The notes below the pieces were generated by a model. It saw only the letters and a program-made list of their open reading frames with translations. It was not told the origin of the DNA and searched no databases. The position numbers and the translations under genes are program-made. A DNA stretch of 42,676 nt from Pedosphaera sp. (GTDB lineage Bacteria > Verrucomicrobiota > Verrucomicrobiia > Limisphaerales > SXQI01): the NCBI GenBank assembly GCA_025359965.1, contig JANYDC010000092.1, positions 1 to 42,676 on the forward strand, written 5' to 3'. Below, piece by piece: positions 17,015-26,432 of the stretch. Numbering within the stretch: position 1 is the first letter of the stretch; each line of letters opens with the position of its first letter.

Positions 17015-18739
17015 ATGGCAGAACTCGCAACACACCCACTGCTTAATCTGATCCGGGAGAAGATGCTTCTGGATGAAATGCAGATTGAGGAGGTCAGTCA
17101 GGAGCACGCCAAGAACGGCAAGCCCATCGAAAAAATCCTCCACGACGGCGGATATATTGATAAGACGACCCAGCTTCAGGTAATTGCTGATGAATTGGGC
17201 ACGGAATTGGTGAACATCCCGACGATGGACCTCAATAAGGATGTTCTCGACAGCATTCCAGCCGAGGTAGCCAGGCAATTGGGCGCACTTCCTGTGGCAA
17301 TTTTTGGTTCAACTGTTCAGGTGGCATTTACAAAGCCACTGCAAATGGATTTGGTTGACCAACTGAGCCTAAAAGTTCCATCCGATTTTCAGGTGGTTGT
17401 GGCCGATCCCGAGGAAGTCCAAAAAGCCATCGACAAACACTATGGCGGCGCAAGTGCCTCCATGGATTTCGGCACAGGCCTGGCAGATCTGTTAAAGCAA
17501 TTGGGGGGCGACTTCGATGCCAAGGACACGGGGCCTGTTGATTCGCTGAAGCACATGCAGGACATCATGACCGTGGGTGACTCAGTCGCGCCCATCGTCA
17601 AATTTGTCAATCTGGTCTTGTTCCAGGCTGTGCAGGACCGGGCGAGCGACATCCATTTCGAGCCGTTTGAAGACGAGTTCAAGATCAGGTATCGCGTGGA
17701 CGGCGCGCTGTATGAGATGGCACCTCCGCCCAAGCATCTCGCATTGCCTATCGCGTCTCGTTTAAAGGTCATGGCGAACCTGAATATTTCAGAGCGTCGT
17801 CTTCCCCAGGACGGGCGCATCTCCTTGAATATCGGAGGCAAACAGATCGACTTGCGTATGTCGACTCTGCCGACCAGCTTTGGTGAATCCATTGTGTTGC
17901 GCGTTCTGGACCGTAGCGCCGTCAATTTGGATTTGGGAGGCCTCGGCCTGCCGAAGTACATTTACGACTACACTATCGAAGCGATCAACCAGCCCAACGG
18001 CATTTTCGTGGTGACCGGTCCAACAGGTTGCGGCAAAACAACGACTCTTTATTCCTGCCTGCGGCAGATCAACACCATCGACGTCAAGATTCTTACGGCT
18101 GAAGACCCCGTGGAGTTCGACATCGAAGGAATTCAGCAGGTCGCGATCAACGAAGCGGTCGGAATGACTTTCATGAAGGCCTTGCGCGCGTTCCTTCGCC
18201 AAGACCCGGATATCATCATGCTGGGAGAAATGCGCGATTTGGAAACCTCCCAGATTGCCATTCAAGCATCGCTTACCGGTCACTTGGTCTTAAGCACGCT
18301 GCACACGAACGACGCCCCCGGCGCGATCACTCGTTTGGTGGACATGGGTGTTGAGCCTTTCTTGATTTCGTCATCCCTGATGGCGGTGCTTGCCCAACGG
18401 TTGGTTCGCAAAGTGTGCAAGAAATGCCGCACTCCTTTTGAACCCACCGAATCGCAGCTTTCACTTTTGAATCTGTCGCCACATGACATCGGGGATAAGG
18501 TATTTTATTACGGTCGCGGATGTCAGCTTTGCAACGACAACGGGTACAAGGGGCGCAAAGGCATCTACGAACTGCTCGTTGTGAATGATATTATCCGCAA
18601 CTTGATCAACGAGCGGGCCCCTACGGTGGTCATTCGCCAGAAGGCGGTTGAACAGGGAATGACCACGCTGCGCGAGGACGGTTTGCGCGGCATTTTCGAA
18701 GGCGAAACCACGATTGAAGAAGTCCTGAAATACACCTAA
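17015..18739 (+). CDS. pilB: type IV pilus extension ATPase PilB/GspE, copy 2
   Basis: This 574-residue paralog of the first ATPase has the same order: MshEN-type N-terminus, secretion ATPase core and C-terminal zinc element (CKKC, later CQLC). The Walker A motif reads GPTGCGKTT, so the Ser of copy 1 is Cys; the essential Gly, Lys and Thr remain. The Walker B region is [14 protein letters not shown] and the His box [17 protein letters not shown]. The two paralogs differ strongly in the N-terminal third, which in these proteins docks on the GspL/PilM-type partner or binds c-di-GMP, so they may serve different machines. It lies directly before the platform gene. Confidence 0.92.
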   Translation: MAELATHPLLNLIREKMLLDEMQIEEVSQEHAKNGKPIEKILHDGGYIDKTTQLQVIADELGTELVNIPTMDLNKDVLDSIPAEVARQLGALPVAIFGSTVQVAFTKPLQMDLVDQLSLKVPSDFQVVVADPEEVQKAIDKHYGGASASMDFGTGLADLLKQLGGDFDAKDTGPVDSLKHMQDIMTVGDSVAPIVKFVNLVLFQAVQDRASDIHFEPFEDEFKIRYRVDGALYEMAPPPKHLALPIASRLKVMANLNISERRLPQDGRISLNIGGKQIDLRMSTLPTSFGESIVLRVLDRSAVNLDLGGLGLPKYIYDYTIEAINQPNGIFVVTGPTGCGKTTTLYSCLRQINTIDVKILTAEDPVEFDIEGIQQVAINEAVGMTFMKALRAFLRQDPDIIMLGEMRDLETSQIAIQASLTGHLVLSTLHTNDAPGAITRLVDMGVEPFLISSSLMAVLAQRLVRKVCKKCRTPFEPTESQLSLLNLSPHDIGDKVFYYGRGCQLCNDNGYKGRKGIYELLVVNDIIRNLINERAPTVVIRQKAVEQGMTTLREDGLRGIFEGETTIEEVLKYT

Positions 18740-18785
18740 CCACTCACGCAGCCATAGCCCGCGAAGGCGGGGGAGAGTAGAGAAT

Positions 18786-20105
18786 ATGCCTAAATTTAAT
18801 TATGTTGCGATGGATTCCAAGGGGAAGGAGACCAAGGGCACCCTTGATGTCGCAAGCCAGAATGAAGCGCTCACACGACTGAAGGAAATGGGGTATCACC
18901 CCACCAAGGTCAGTGAAGCTGAGAAACCCAAGGAAAAAGGAGCCGAGAAAAAATCAAGCGCTCCTGCCAAAAAGGGTGACGCCAAAGGCAAGGGCAAGGG
19001 TGGCAAGCGATCCATGAACCTGTCCATCGGCGGCAGTGTTAAACCGAAGGTTCTCACTGCTTTCACAAGGCAGCTCGCGACTCTGGTTGATGCCGGTCTC
19101 CCACTGCTGCGTGGATTACGTGTGCTCGAAAAACAGGAAAAGAGCCCTGTTCTAAAACGCATTCTCTCGGAAATTGCTGTTTCAGTGGAAGGCGGGAGCA
19201 CGTTTTCTGAAGGTCTTGCCCAACACCCCAAGGTTTTCAACCGACTGTTTGTGAACATGGTTAAGGCGGGTGAGTTGGGCGGTGTGCTTGAAGTTGTACT
19301 GCAGCGTCTTTCCGAGTTCATGGAAAAGGCGCAGAAAATCAAAGGCAAAGTAGTCGCCGCGATGTTTTACCCGGTGGCGGTCTTGGTGGTGGCAGTGACC
19401 ATCTTGACGGTGCTGATGGTGTTTGTGGTGCCCAAGTTCAAACAGATTTTCGCGGACATGCTGGAGGGTGAACCTTTGCCGGCGTTCACTAATTTCGTGC
19501 TGGGCATCAGCGAAATTATGGCGAGTCACTTTATTGAAAGTTTTATCTCAGTCGTGGTGTTTTTCATCGGTATTAAACTGTTTTTCAGCAAAACAAAGAT
19601 GGGAGCCAGACTAAGGGACCGCCTGCAACTTAAAATGCCCTTGTTGGGTCCAGTGCTAAATAAAGTGGCGATTGCCCGTTTCACGCGGACGCTCGGCACC
19701 TTGGTCAGCAGCGGCGTACCGATTTTGCAAGCCCTCACCATCGTTAAGGAAACCGCTGGAAACATCATCATTGCAGACGCTGTATCAAGCGTTTACGACA
19801 GCGTGAAGGAGGGCGAAACCATTACTGCCCCCTTGGAGGCTTCGAAAGTATTTCCCCCCATGGTGATAAGCATGGTGGACGTGGGCGAACAAACCGGAGC
19901 ACTGCCGGAAATGTTGATGAAGATCGCCGACAACTATGACGAAGAGGTGGATAACGCGGTTTCGGCCATGACCTCCCTCATCGAACCGATCATGATCGTG
20001 TTTCTGGCGGTTATTGTCGGAAGTATTGTCATCGCATTGTTTCTTCCCCTGATCAAGCTGATTGACTCGCTGGGTAACGACGGACCTAAAGAAAAGGATC
20101 CTTAG
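18786..20105 (+). CDS. pilC: type IV pilus / type II secretion inner-membrane platform protein PilC/GspF
   Basis: The 439-residue protein has two GspF domains, each with the expected hydrophobic segments: first at about 85-215 (FTRQLATLVDAGLPL), second at about 290-415 (ARFTRTLGTLVSSGVPILQAL), with membrane segments near 195-220, 235-265 and 400-425. It forms the rotor or platform on which PilB and PilT act. The N-terminal strand region (FNYVAMDSKGKETKGTLDV) is normal. Between it and the first GspF domain is a Lys-, Ala- and Gly-rich linker of roughly 30 residues (about 43-78). A strong GGGGGAGAG ribosome binding site lies upstream, next to a small CCCGC/GCGGG hairpin. An intrinsic terminator follows its stop. 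Confidence 0.92.
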   Translation: MPKFNYVAMDSKGKETKGTLDVASQNEALTRLKEMGYHPTKVSEAEKPKEKGAEKKSSAPAKKGDAKGKGKGGKRSMNLSIGGSVKPKVLTAFTRQLATLVDAGLPLLRGLRVLEKQEKSPVLKRILSEIAVSVEGGSTFSEGLAQHPKVFNRLFVNMVKAGELGGVLEVVLQRLSEFMEKAQKIKGKVVAAMFYPVAVLVVAVTILTVLMVFVVPKFKQIFADMLEGEPLPAFTNFVLGISEIMASHFIESFISVVVFFIGIKLFFSKTKMGARLRDRLQLKMPLLGPVLNKVAIARFTRTLGTLVSSGVPILQALTIVKETAGNIIIADAVSSVYDSVKEGETITAPLEASKVFPPMVISMVDVGEQTGALPEMLMKIADNYDEEVDNAVSAMTSLIEPIMIVFLAVIVGSIVIALFLPLIKLIDSLGNDGPKEKDP

Positions 20106-20114
20106 TCTTTCGCG

Positions 20115-20152
20115 AAAGGCCGTCCTCCTTAAAAAGAGGGCGGCCTTTTTTT
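20115..20152 (+). terminator. intrinsic terminator after pilC
   Basis: A 13-base stem, AAAGGCCGTCCTC at 20115-20127 and GAGGGCGGCCTTT at 20136-20148 with one G-U type mismatch, has an 8-base loop and runs into seven T residues at 20146-20152. It begins ten bases after the pilC stop and should end the pilus operon. It also separates that operon from the next gene. Confidence 0.9.
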
Positions 20153-20184
20153 GTTCGCCCTTTGTCTATTTTGTACGATATTGC

Positions 20185-23100
20185 ATGGGGACGAATCGCC
20201 CATTGATGGACTCTGTCAACCACACCGAAGTTCCGCCCCTGCCTGAAGCCCTTGCGGGGCAATTGAGCGGGGTCGAGCACGAATTAAGACGATGGGAAGC
20301 CATACGGCTGGGTGCGTCCGCCATGGTGGGCGTGTCTGCGGTTGGGCTATCAGCTTTTTGGTTGGATAGGCTGGGTGAAACGCCGGGTTGGTTAAGAGGA
20401 TCAATCCAGATCGGTTCACTGGGTTGGGTGGGATTTGAGGCAACGCGTTTTCTCAAGCCACGCGTGTGGCGTCCCCGTGATTTTCGATTCCTGTCGCGTT
20501 TGGTGCAGCGGCGATTCTCCCGCTTGGGTGATCGTTTGCTGGGCGTGGTGGAAATTAGCGGCTCGCAGCAATTGCCGGGGGGATTTTCCTCGGAGCTGTT
20601 TAGAGCCGCGCTTGACCAGGTAGCAGAGGAAGCGCGGGCGGTTGATTTCAAGCAGGCAGTCAACCACCGGCCAACACGCAAGTATTTGCAGTGGGCTTCC
20701 GCTTTTCTTGCAGCGGCTTTGCTCCCGGTTTTAATTGTGCCCAGTGTGGGCTGGAACGCCTGGCAGCGAGGCTTAGTGCCATGGAGCAGCATTGGCCGTC
20801 AGACCATGGTGGATATTACTTCGTTGCCGAGTGAAGTATCAGTGGCTCGCGGAGAAGCTATATACGTGAGCGGCGGTTTGAAATACGTCACCAGTTGGTG
20901 GCGGCCTTCAAGCCTTCATTGGAATATGGGTCCGGCTGACGGATACGTGCCTGCGGACGGAAATGCCCGCTGGTCTGCCGTGCTGCCAGGAGTGACAGCT
21001 GAAACGAATGTCCGACTTAGAGTGGGTGACGCTTCAGCGAACATCCAACTTCATCCAGTGCTCCGCCCCGGTTTGACATCCCTGACTTCTCACATGGAAC
21101 TTCCCGTGTATTTGGGCTATCCCAGCCAAACCCAAAATGTGCAGTCGGGGAGTATCACGGTGGTGGAGGGAGGTTCCGTCGGAATTGCCGGAGAGACCTC
21201 CCGCGCTCTCGTTGAAGGATCCATCCTTGAGACAGGAGGCGCCAGCAAACCCCTTTCTGTCTCTTCAAACTCGTTCCATATTCCGTTCATTAAACCCGAG
21301 ATCGCCACCGAAATTCGGATTATTTGGCGTGACCTATTGGGCCTCACGAACTCACCCCCCACGCGCCTCACCGTTCAGCCCGTGGCTGATTTGACTCCAG
21401 GAGTGGAGTTAATGAATGCCGTCCGGGATGGTTTCGCTCTGGAAACCGAGGTCTTATCGATTCGAACGTCGGCTCGAGACGATTTCGGCATCAAAGAATT
21501 TGGAATCTTTTGCGAAGTGCTGGGTTCCACCAACCAGACGGTGGTTTCAACTAATATCGATTGGACCTACTCCGCCACCAACAAGAATAGTAAGGTGCTG
21601 GAGAATAGCTTTCAGTTGAATCCAGCTCTCGCGGGGGCTTCTGCTGGCAGCGTGCTCTCCATGAGACCCTACGCGGTGGATTTTTATCCAGGACGCGAGC
21701 CGGTGGTGGGAGTGGCCATGAAAATCATGATCCTGAGCGTGGATCAGCATGCCGAGATTATTCGGCAAAAATTGGAGTCCCTTCAGGCGAGGGTCGAGGA
21801 ACTGGCGAGATTGCAGGAGAAAATTTCAGCTCAAACAGCCGCCCTTCAGGACGGAAAAATAGATTCCAAGGCATCGGCCAAGCGGACGGAGGAATTGAAG
21901 GAATCCCAGGAACAAACGGCTGCGCAACTGAAGAAGATGTCGGAGGATGGGGCATCGGTGCTGAAGGAAGCCATGCGCAACCCCAGCCTCGATGCCGCCA
22001 AGCTTGAGGAATGGAACAAAGCCATGGCAGAGATGAAACGCATTGCCGAGAGCCCTATGAAATCGGCTGCGGAAAAACTGGCAGCAGCCTCTTCGCCATC
22101 GTCTGACCCCAAAGAAAAGATCGAGGAAGCTCGTGAGAAGCAAAAGGAGGCCGAGGCGGCGCTTGCCCAACTGCAAAAGAAGATGAACAAGGGCCTGGAT
22201 AGTTTGCAGGCACTGACTCTTGCCCAGCGTTTGCGGGCTCTGGGAGGGCGCCATGAATCTTTGGAAAAATCGTTGCTGGCCAAAATTGATGACGTGATCG
22301 GATTAAAGGTGGAGGAGATGACCGCTTCACAACGGACGGGTTTGGAAGCGTCCAAAGAGGAACAGTCCGACAACCTAAAGGACAGCACTAAGCTGGGCGT
22401 TGAGATTAGTCGTTTTTCGGAGCGTACCCGTAAGGAGAATTACGCGCTTGTAAGCAAGGAAATCAAAGAAAAGAAGGTCGGCGAGGAAATGGAGCGCATC
22501 AGGGATTTGATTGGCTCGAATGTTTCCATGGAAGCCAGTCAAGAGCTGGATCGTTGGTCCAAGCAATTCGTGGCGTGGGCGGACTTGCTCCAACCACCAC
22601 CCAAAAAAGATGCAGGGAGCCAAGGAGGCGCGGGCAAGGGCGGGGAGGGGGCCCCGAAATCGCCGATGGAACAATTTATTGAGATCCTACGTTTGCGCGA
22701 GCTGCAAGCCAATGTCAGGGAACGCACCCGCATGTTGGAGCGGCAAAAGGATCAGCCCACTATTTATGACCGCAGCGTGAAACGGCTTGGCCAATCACAG
22801 GAGGACGTTAGTTCGCGTCTGGATGATGTGATGTTGAAAGGAATTCCTGCGCCTGTGGTCCCACCCATGCGAGAGGCCAGAGACAGCTCGGGGCAGGCCC
22901 TCTCGCGTTTGCGCCAACCGGTGACCGACCTTCCGACTTTGGAGGTGCAGGAGCGAGTGGTGGATGCATTGACAGATGCCATAAACCTAATCAACGAAGA
23001 GCAGCAGAAACAGCAACAGCAAAGCCAGGCAGGCGAGGGGAGCAGTGCCGCCGAAGAAATGGCGATGTTGATGCAGGCCATGGCACCCAAGCCCGGCGAG

Positions 23101-23307
23101 GGCATGGCTGCCGCATCAACTCCTGGAGGCAGCATGGCTGGCGGCACCACTAGCGACCGCCCGGCGGCACTGACCGGCAACGCCAACGGGCGAGCCGAGG
23201 AATTGCGCAATATTCAGAAGGCTTCAGGCTCAGCAACGGAGGTGCCGACTGAGTACCGCGAAGCCCTCCAACAGTTCTACAAACTGATTGAGCAAGAGCC
23301 GAATTGA
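20185..23307 (+). CDS. large membrane-anchored coiled-coil protein, DUF4175-like
   Basis: This protein of about 1040 residues has two hydrophobic segments near 42-60 and 70-88, a third near 162-185, a beta-rich extracytoplasmic region at about 200-510, a long coiled coil at about 515-780 rich in Lys, Glu, Ala and Gln, and a low-complexity tail (QQKQQQQSQ, then Gly/Ala/Met-rich). The first 190 residues, with SRLVQRRFSRLGDRLLGVVEI between membrane segments, resemble the DUF4175 family, but I hold that loosely. Function is unknown. The open frame extends back to 20062, inside pilC and through the terminator, so the start must be later; ATG 20185 or ATG 20206 are the choices and neither has a clear ribosome binding site. 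Confidence 0.75.
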   Translation: MGTNRPLMDSVNHTEVPPLPEALAGQLSGVEHELRRWEAIRLGASAMVGVSAVGLSAFWLDRLGETPGWLRGSIQIGSLGWVGFEATRFLKPRVWRPRDFRFLSRLVQRRFSRLGDRLLGVVEISGSQQLPGGFSSELFRAALDQVAEEARAVDFKQAVNHRPTRKYLQWASAFLAAALLPVLIVPSVGWNAWQRGLVPWSSIGRQTMVDITSLPSEVSVARGEAIYVSGGLKYVTSWWRPSSLHWNMGPADGYVPADGNARWSAVLPGVTAETNVRLRVGDASANIQLHPVLRPGLTSLTSHMELPVYLGYPSQTQNVQSGSITVVEGGSVGIAGETSRALVEGSILETGGASKPLSVSSNSFHIPFIKPEIATEIRIIWRDLLGLTNSPPTRLTVQPVADLTPGVELMNAVRDGFALETEVLSIRTSARDDFGIKEFGIFCEVLGSTNQTVVSTNIDWTYSATNKNSKVLENSFQLNPALAGASAGSVLSMRPYAVDFYPGREPVVGVAMKIMILSVDQHAEIIRQKLESLQARVEELARLQEKISAQTAALQDGKIDSKASAKRTEELKESQEQTAAQLKKMSEDGASVLKEAMRNPSLDAAKLEEWNKAMAEMKRIAESPMKSAAEKLAAASSPSSDPKEKIEEAREKQKEAEAALAQLQKKMNKGLDSLQALTLAQRLRALGGRHESLEKSLLAKIDDVIGLKVEEMTASQRTGLEASKEEQSDNLKDSTKLGVEISRFSERTRKENYALVSKEIKEKKVGEEMERIRDLIGSNVSMEASQELDRWSKQFVAWADLLQPPPKKDAGSQGGAGKGGEGAPKSPMEQFIEILRLRELQANVRERTRMLERQKDQPTIYDRSVKRLGQSQEDVSSRLDDVMLKGIPAPVVPPMREARDSSGQALSRLRQPVTDLPTLEVQERVVDALTDAINLINEEQQKQQQQSQAGEGSSAAEEMAMLMQAMAPKPGEGMAAASTPGGSMAGGTTSDRPAALTGNANGRAEELRNIQKASGSATEVPTEYREALQQFYKLIEQEPN

Positions 23308-23341
23308 AGTCTGCGAAAGCGGCACTAGCCTCGTCAGGTCC

Positions 23342-24556
23342 TCAACGAATAAGCTCATAAGCAAAACCTTTGAGGTAAAGCGTCTCAGCGATGCCCGGAA
23401 GGATGGGATGGTCGGGGGATTGCCAATAGGTGGCCACTCGGCGCAATTGTCGTTTAGCATCAACCGCTGCGTCCATAATGGTCTGTTCGAAGGTGTTGGC
23501 ATCAACATGGTGCGAGCAGCAGAAGGTGGCGAGGGTGCCGCCGCGTTTGAGAAGCTTCAACGCACGAAGATGGATTTCCTTATACCCTCGCATTGCGTCA
23601 GGCACAGAGGCACGGTTTCGAGTGAAGGACGGTGGATCCAGAACGATCAAATCGTAGGAGGGAATGAGCCTTTCGTTGGGACCGACATTCGTGCGCGCTT
23701 TCAACCAATCAAACACGTTGGCCGTTTCAAACGAGCAGCGTTCCCCGACATTGTTTAGCCGTGCATTCTCGGTGGCGCGGGCGATGGCGTCCTCACTTTG
23801 ATCGAGGCCGTGGACGTGCATGGCTCCTCCTTTTGCAGCGTGGAGGCTGAATCCACCAAGGAAACAAAAGCAATCGAGCACGTTGGCATCTTTGGCTAGT
23901 TTGCCCACCAGTTGGTAGTTGATCTGCTGATCGAGGTAGTAGCCGGTTTTATGTCCACCGCTTAGATCGATAGACATCTCCACACCGCCCAGATGAATCG
24001 TTACCGGACCATCCACCGAGCCGAACAAGGTGGAACTACATTCCTCCAGACCTTCAAATTTGCGTGAGCCGATATCATTGCGCTCAAGTATGGCGCGGGG
24101 TTTAACCACCTTTATGAGAGCCTTAGTGATCATGTCTTTGCGCAAGTCCATGCCAAAGGAGGACATCTGCACCACCAACACATCCGCATATTTATCGACG
24201 ATCAATCCGCTGAGTCCGTCGCTCTCCGCGTTTATCAATCGGAAGGAGGTTGCTCCTGGCATGTGCTTTTGGCGCACGGCCAGTGCTTCCTCGATACGTT
24301 GGATGAAAAAGGCCTCGTCAATCTCCACCCGCTCGGGGGCTAGGAGCCGAATGCTGATCTTGCTCTTGGAATTATAGAAACCCACTCCGATCAGGCGTTG
24401 ACGGTGATCTTTCACTTGGACAACATCCCCATCGGCAGGAGGCTGAGTATAGCGCGAGATCGAGCTTTGGAAAACCCAGGGATGTCCGGCGATTAGGCGG
24501 TCGGCTTCTCCTGGTTTGAGCAGGGCGGTAGGAAGTGTGGTCAGTTTGTCACTCAT
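23342..24556 (-). CDS. rlmI: class I rRNA (cytosine-C5) methyltransferase, RlmI-like
   Basis: The 404-residue product has an N-terminal PUA domain at about 10-85 (LKPGEADRLIAGHPWVF) and a Rossmann SAM-dependent methyltransferase domain. SAM-binding features include VLDCFCFLGGFSLHAA and HGLDQSEDAI. The catalytic loop DPPSF begins at Asp307, and TFCCSHH with Cys346/Cys347 supplies the likely nucleophile. This set fits RlmI, which modifies C1962 of 23S rRNA, though other RlmI-like enzymes methylate nearby positions. The open frame continues upstream to 24934, but that part overlaps the divergent ABC permease gene and is not protein-like; ATG 24556, giving MSDKLTTLP, is the sensible start. Confidence 0.88.
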   Translation of the reverse strand: MSDKLTTLPTALLKPGEADRLIAGHPWVFQSSISRYTQPPADGDVVQVKDHRQRLIGVGFYNSKSKISIRLLAPERVEIDEAFFIQRIEEALAVRQKHMPGATSFRLINAESDGLSGLIVDKYADVLVVQMSSFGMDLRKDMITKALIKVVKPRAILERNDIGSRKFEGLEECSSTLFGSVDGPVTIHLGGVEMSIDLSGGHKTGYYLDQQINYQLVGKLAKDANVLDCFCFLGGFSLHAAKGGAMHVHGLDQSEDAIARATENARLNNVGERCSFETANVFDWLKARTNVGPNERLIPSYDLIVLDPPSFTRNRASVPDAMRGYKEIHLRALKLLKRGGTLATFCCSHHVDANTFEQTIMDAAVDAKRQLRRVATYWQSPDHPILPGIAETLYLKGFAYELIR

Positions 24557-24640
24557 AGGCTTGTAAACAGCAAAGACAGGCAGTATGACACTGTTCATGC
24601 CGCACGTGAAGACTTTTAGCAGGCCAAAATTACTCGCCTC

Positions 24641-26350
24641 ATGATCCTTCCTTTGGCGTTGCGCGAAATGAGAATCGCGTCCCGGGGCAGCCGGTTCTAC
24701 ACCAATCGGCTCAATGGGGCTCTGCTCTGCCTGTTGATTTCCACCGTGTTCTACATTGCCATGCACTGGATACCCATGGGGGCTCAGCGTGGGACTGCCT
24801 TGATGTACATCGTTGGCGCCATCACTTTTTACTTCTCGGTTTTTAATTCGCTCAATCTGATGAATGACAGTTTGAGCCGCGAACGCCGTGAAGGCACGCT
24901 TGGACTGCTTTTCCTTACACACTTGCGGGCTCACGACATCATTCTGGGAAAGCTGGTGTTCGGGATTTCTCTATCCATCGGTGTCATCATGGCCATGTTT
25001 CCGATACTTAGCGTATCCATGCTAATGGGTGGTGTGAGCGGCCTTACGGTTTTGAAGGCAGCCATCAACACCTTGGTTGGTTCCTTTTTGGCGCTTTCAA
25101 TTGGGATACTGGGTTCATCCTTCAACACGGAGCAGCGCCGGGCGGCGAGTGCCAGCGGCTTGATTTTTGTCATCCTTATCTTTGTCGCTCCCACCCTCGG
25201 CCACCTCTTGAGCCAATGGTCAGGAATTCTTTGGCTGGGGTATATTCCACGTTTTCTTTCGCCTTCGGTCGGGGACGCATTCACCGATGTTAAAGGCACG
25301 GGGGTGGCTATTGTCTCTTTCAGCGGCGGCGTTTTGCCGCCAGGGGATTTTTGGGTGAAGATGCTGTCGCTTCTGATTTTTGGAGTGTGTTGTCTCTCGC
25401 TGGCGGGCTTGTTCATTGCCCGGACGTGGCAGGAAAAGAACAGTACTTCTTGGCGTGAACGTTGGAAAACAAGGATCGCCCAGTGGAGATACGGTCGGGA
25501 ATTGGAGCGCTTGCAGCACCGTCATCGCACGCTTGATGTCAATCCTGTCTATTGGCTCATGTCACGTGAAATAAGGTCCAAATACCAATCCCTCATCATG
25601 ACCGGAGTGATGGTTGTTATTGGCCTTCTTGTGTTTTCCCGTAGCACTCGGGCGGCTCCATTTTTTGCGATGGCACCCGGATTTATTTTCATGCTCGATC
25701 AAATCACCAAGTCACGCTTTGCCACGAGCACTATCCAATCCCTCTTCAAGGAACGTCAATCCAGAGGACTTGAGTTCATTCTAGCGACCAGCATAGACGT
25801 TCCGGCTTTGCTGCGGGGCCAGACCAAGGGGCTTCTGCATCAGCAATCGATTAGTTTGGCCGTCAAGGTTCTCATTCAGCTCTTTTTGGTCGGCGGCTTT
25901 GCTTATGTTCAGCCGAATCACGCTGTCGAGGCTTTTGGCATTTTTATGGGGTTGCTTACTCTCATGGCGGTCAGCCTTTGGTCCATCCGTTGGAGGGGCG
26001 CTTGGTTCGCCATATCCGCACCCGACGCCCAGAAGGCCGTCTCTGGAACTGTTTTCCCTGTGGTTGTGGTTCCGTACCTGGTGATTGCCGCCAACGCTTT
26101 GCTGGCAGGCTATTTTGTGCCCTTGCGAAACTTTATCGCGGCTCATCTCTGGCCCTATTCCGCAGTGATGCTTGCGCTGGTGTGTTGTTTCCTTATACGC
26201 CTCGGGTTTTCCGCCAGGCACAGGCTGTTTACTGAAATGCGACATCAGGTGGCAGAAAGTCCTCTGCTCTTAAACACCCCGGCCTCATGGCTTGAGCGAC
26301 TCATGGAGCGACTGGGCAACCGGTTTGCCGCTTTTCGGCCGATGAAATAA
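24641..26350 (+). CDS. ABC-2 type transporter permease, probable fused double module
   Basis: The 569-residue protein has about twelve hydrophobic segments in two groups (about 25-265 and 325-545) around a charged cytoplasmic stretch at about 268-315 (RTWQEKNSTSWRERWKTR, and RELERLQHRHR). The first group contains the ABC-2 coupling motif SRERREGTLGLL at 79-90 followed by ILGK. The second contains the similar KERQSRGLEFILA near 370-382, followed by a Gly-Gln-Thr-Lys stretch. This suggests two ABC-2 modules in one chain. No ATPase gene is adjacent, so its nucleotide-binding partner must lie elsewhere. It is divergent from the methyltransferase gene (84-base gap). The substrate cannot be told. 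Confidence 0.8.
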   Translation: MILPLALREMRIASRGSRFYTNRLNGALLCLLISTVFYIAMHWIPMGAQRGTALMYIVGAITFYFSVFNSLNLMNDSLSRERREGTLGLLFLTHLRAHDIILGKLVFGISLSIGVIMAMFPILSVSMLMGGVSGLTVLKAAINTLVGSFLALSIGILGSSFNTEQRRAASASGLIFVILIFVAPTLGHLLSQWSGILWLGYIPRFLSPSVGDAFTDVKGTGVAIVSFSGGVLPPGDFWVKMLSLLIFGVCCLSLAGLFIARTWQEKNSTSWRERWKTRIAQWRYGRELERLQHRHRTLDVNPVYWLMSREIRSKYQSLIMTGVMVVIGLLVFSRSTRAAPFFAMAPGFIFMLDQITKSRFATSTIQSLFKERQSRGLEFILATSIDVPALLRGQTKGLLHQQSISLAVKVLIQLFLVGGFAYVQPNHAVEAFGIFMGLLTLMAVSLWSIRWRGAWFAISAPDAQKAVSGTVFPVVVVPYLVIAANALLAGYFVPLRNFIAAHLWPYSAVMLALVCCFLIRLGFSARHRLFTEMRHQVAESPLLLNTPASWLERLMERLGNRFAAFRPMK

Positions 26351-26432
26351 ATACTGATTTTATGGAAGGCGCTTAAATGGCGAGCTGCCTCATGGCTTGA
26401 CGGTAAGAGCCGAGCCGAATTACGGTTTCCAA

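Noticed and set aside
18746..18775. Small CCCGC/GCGGG hairpin before pilC as a terminator or riboswitch
   Set aside because: The stem has five pairs and no T run; it overlaps the ribosome binding site region but is too small to call.
20062..20184. Upstream extension of the coiled-coil protein frame
   Set aside because: It overlaps the end of pilC and runs through the intrinsic terminator hairpin; the translated residues look random.
24557..24934. N-terminal extension of the methyltransferase frame
   Set aside because: It lies antisense to the ABC permease gene, has no protein-like features and no family counterpart.
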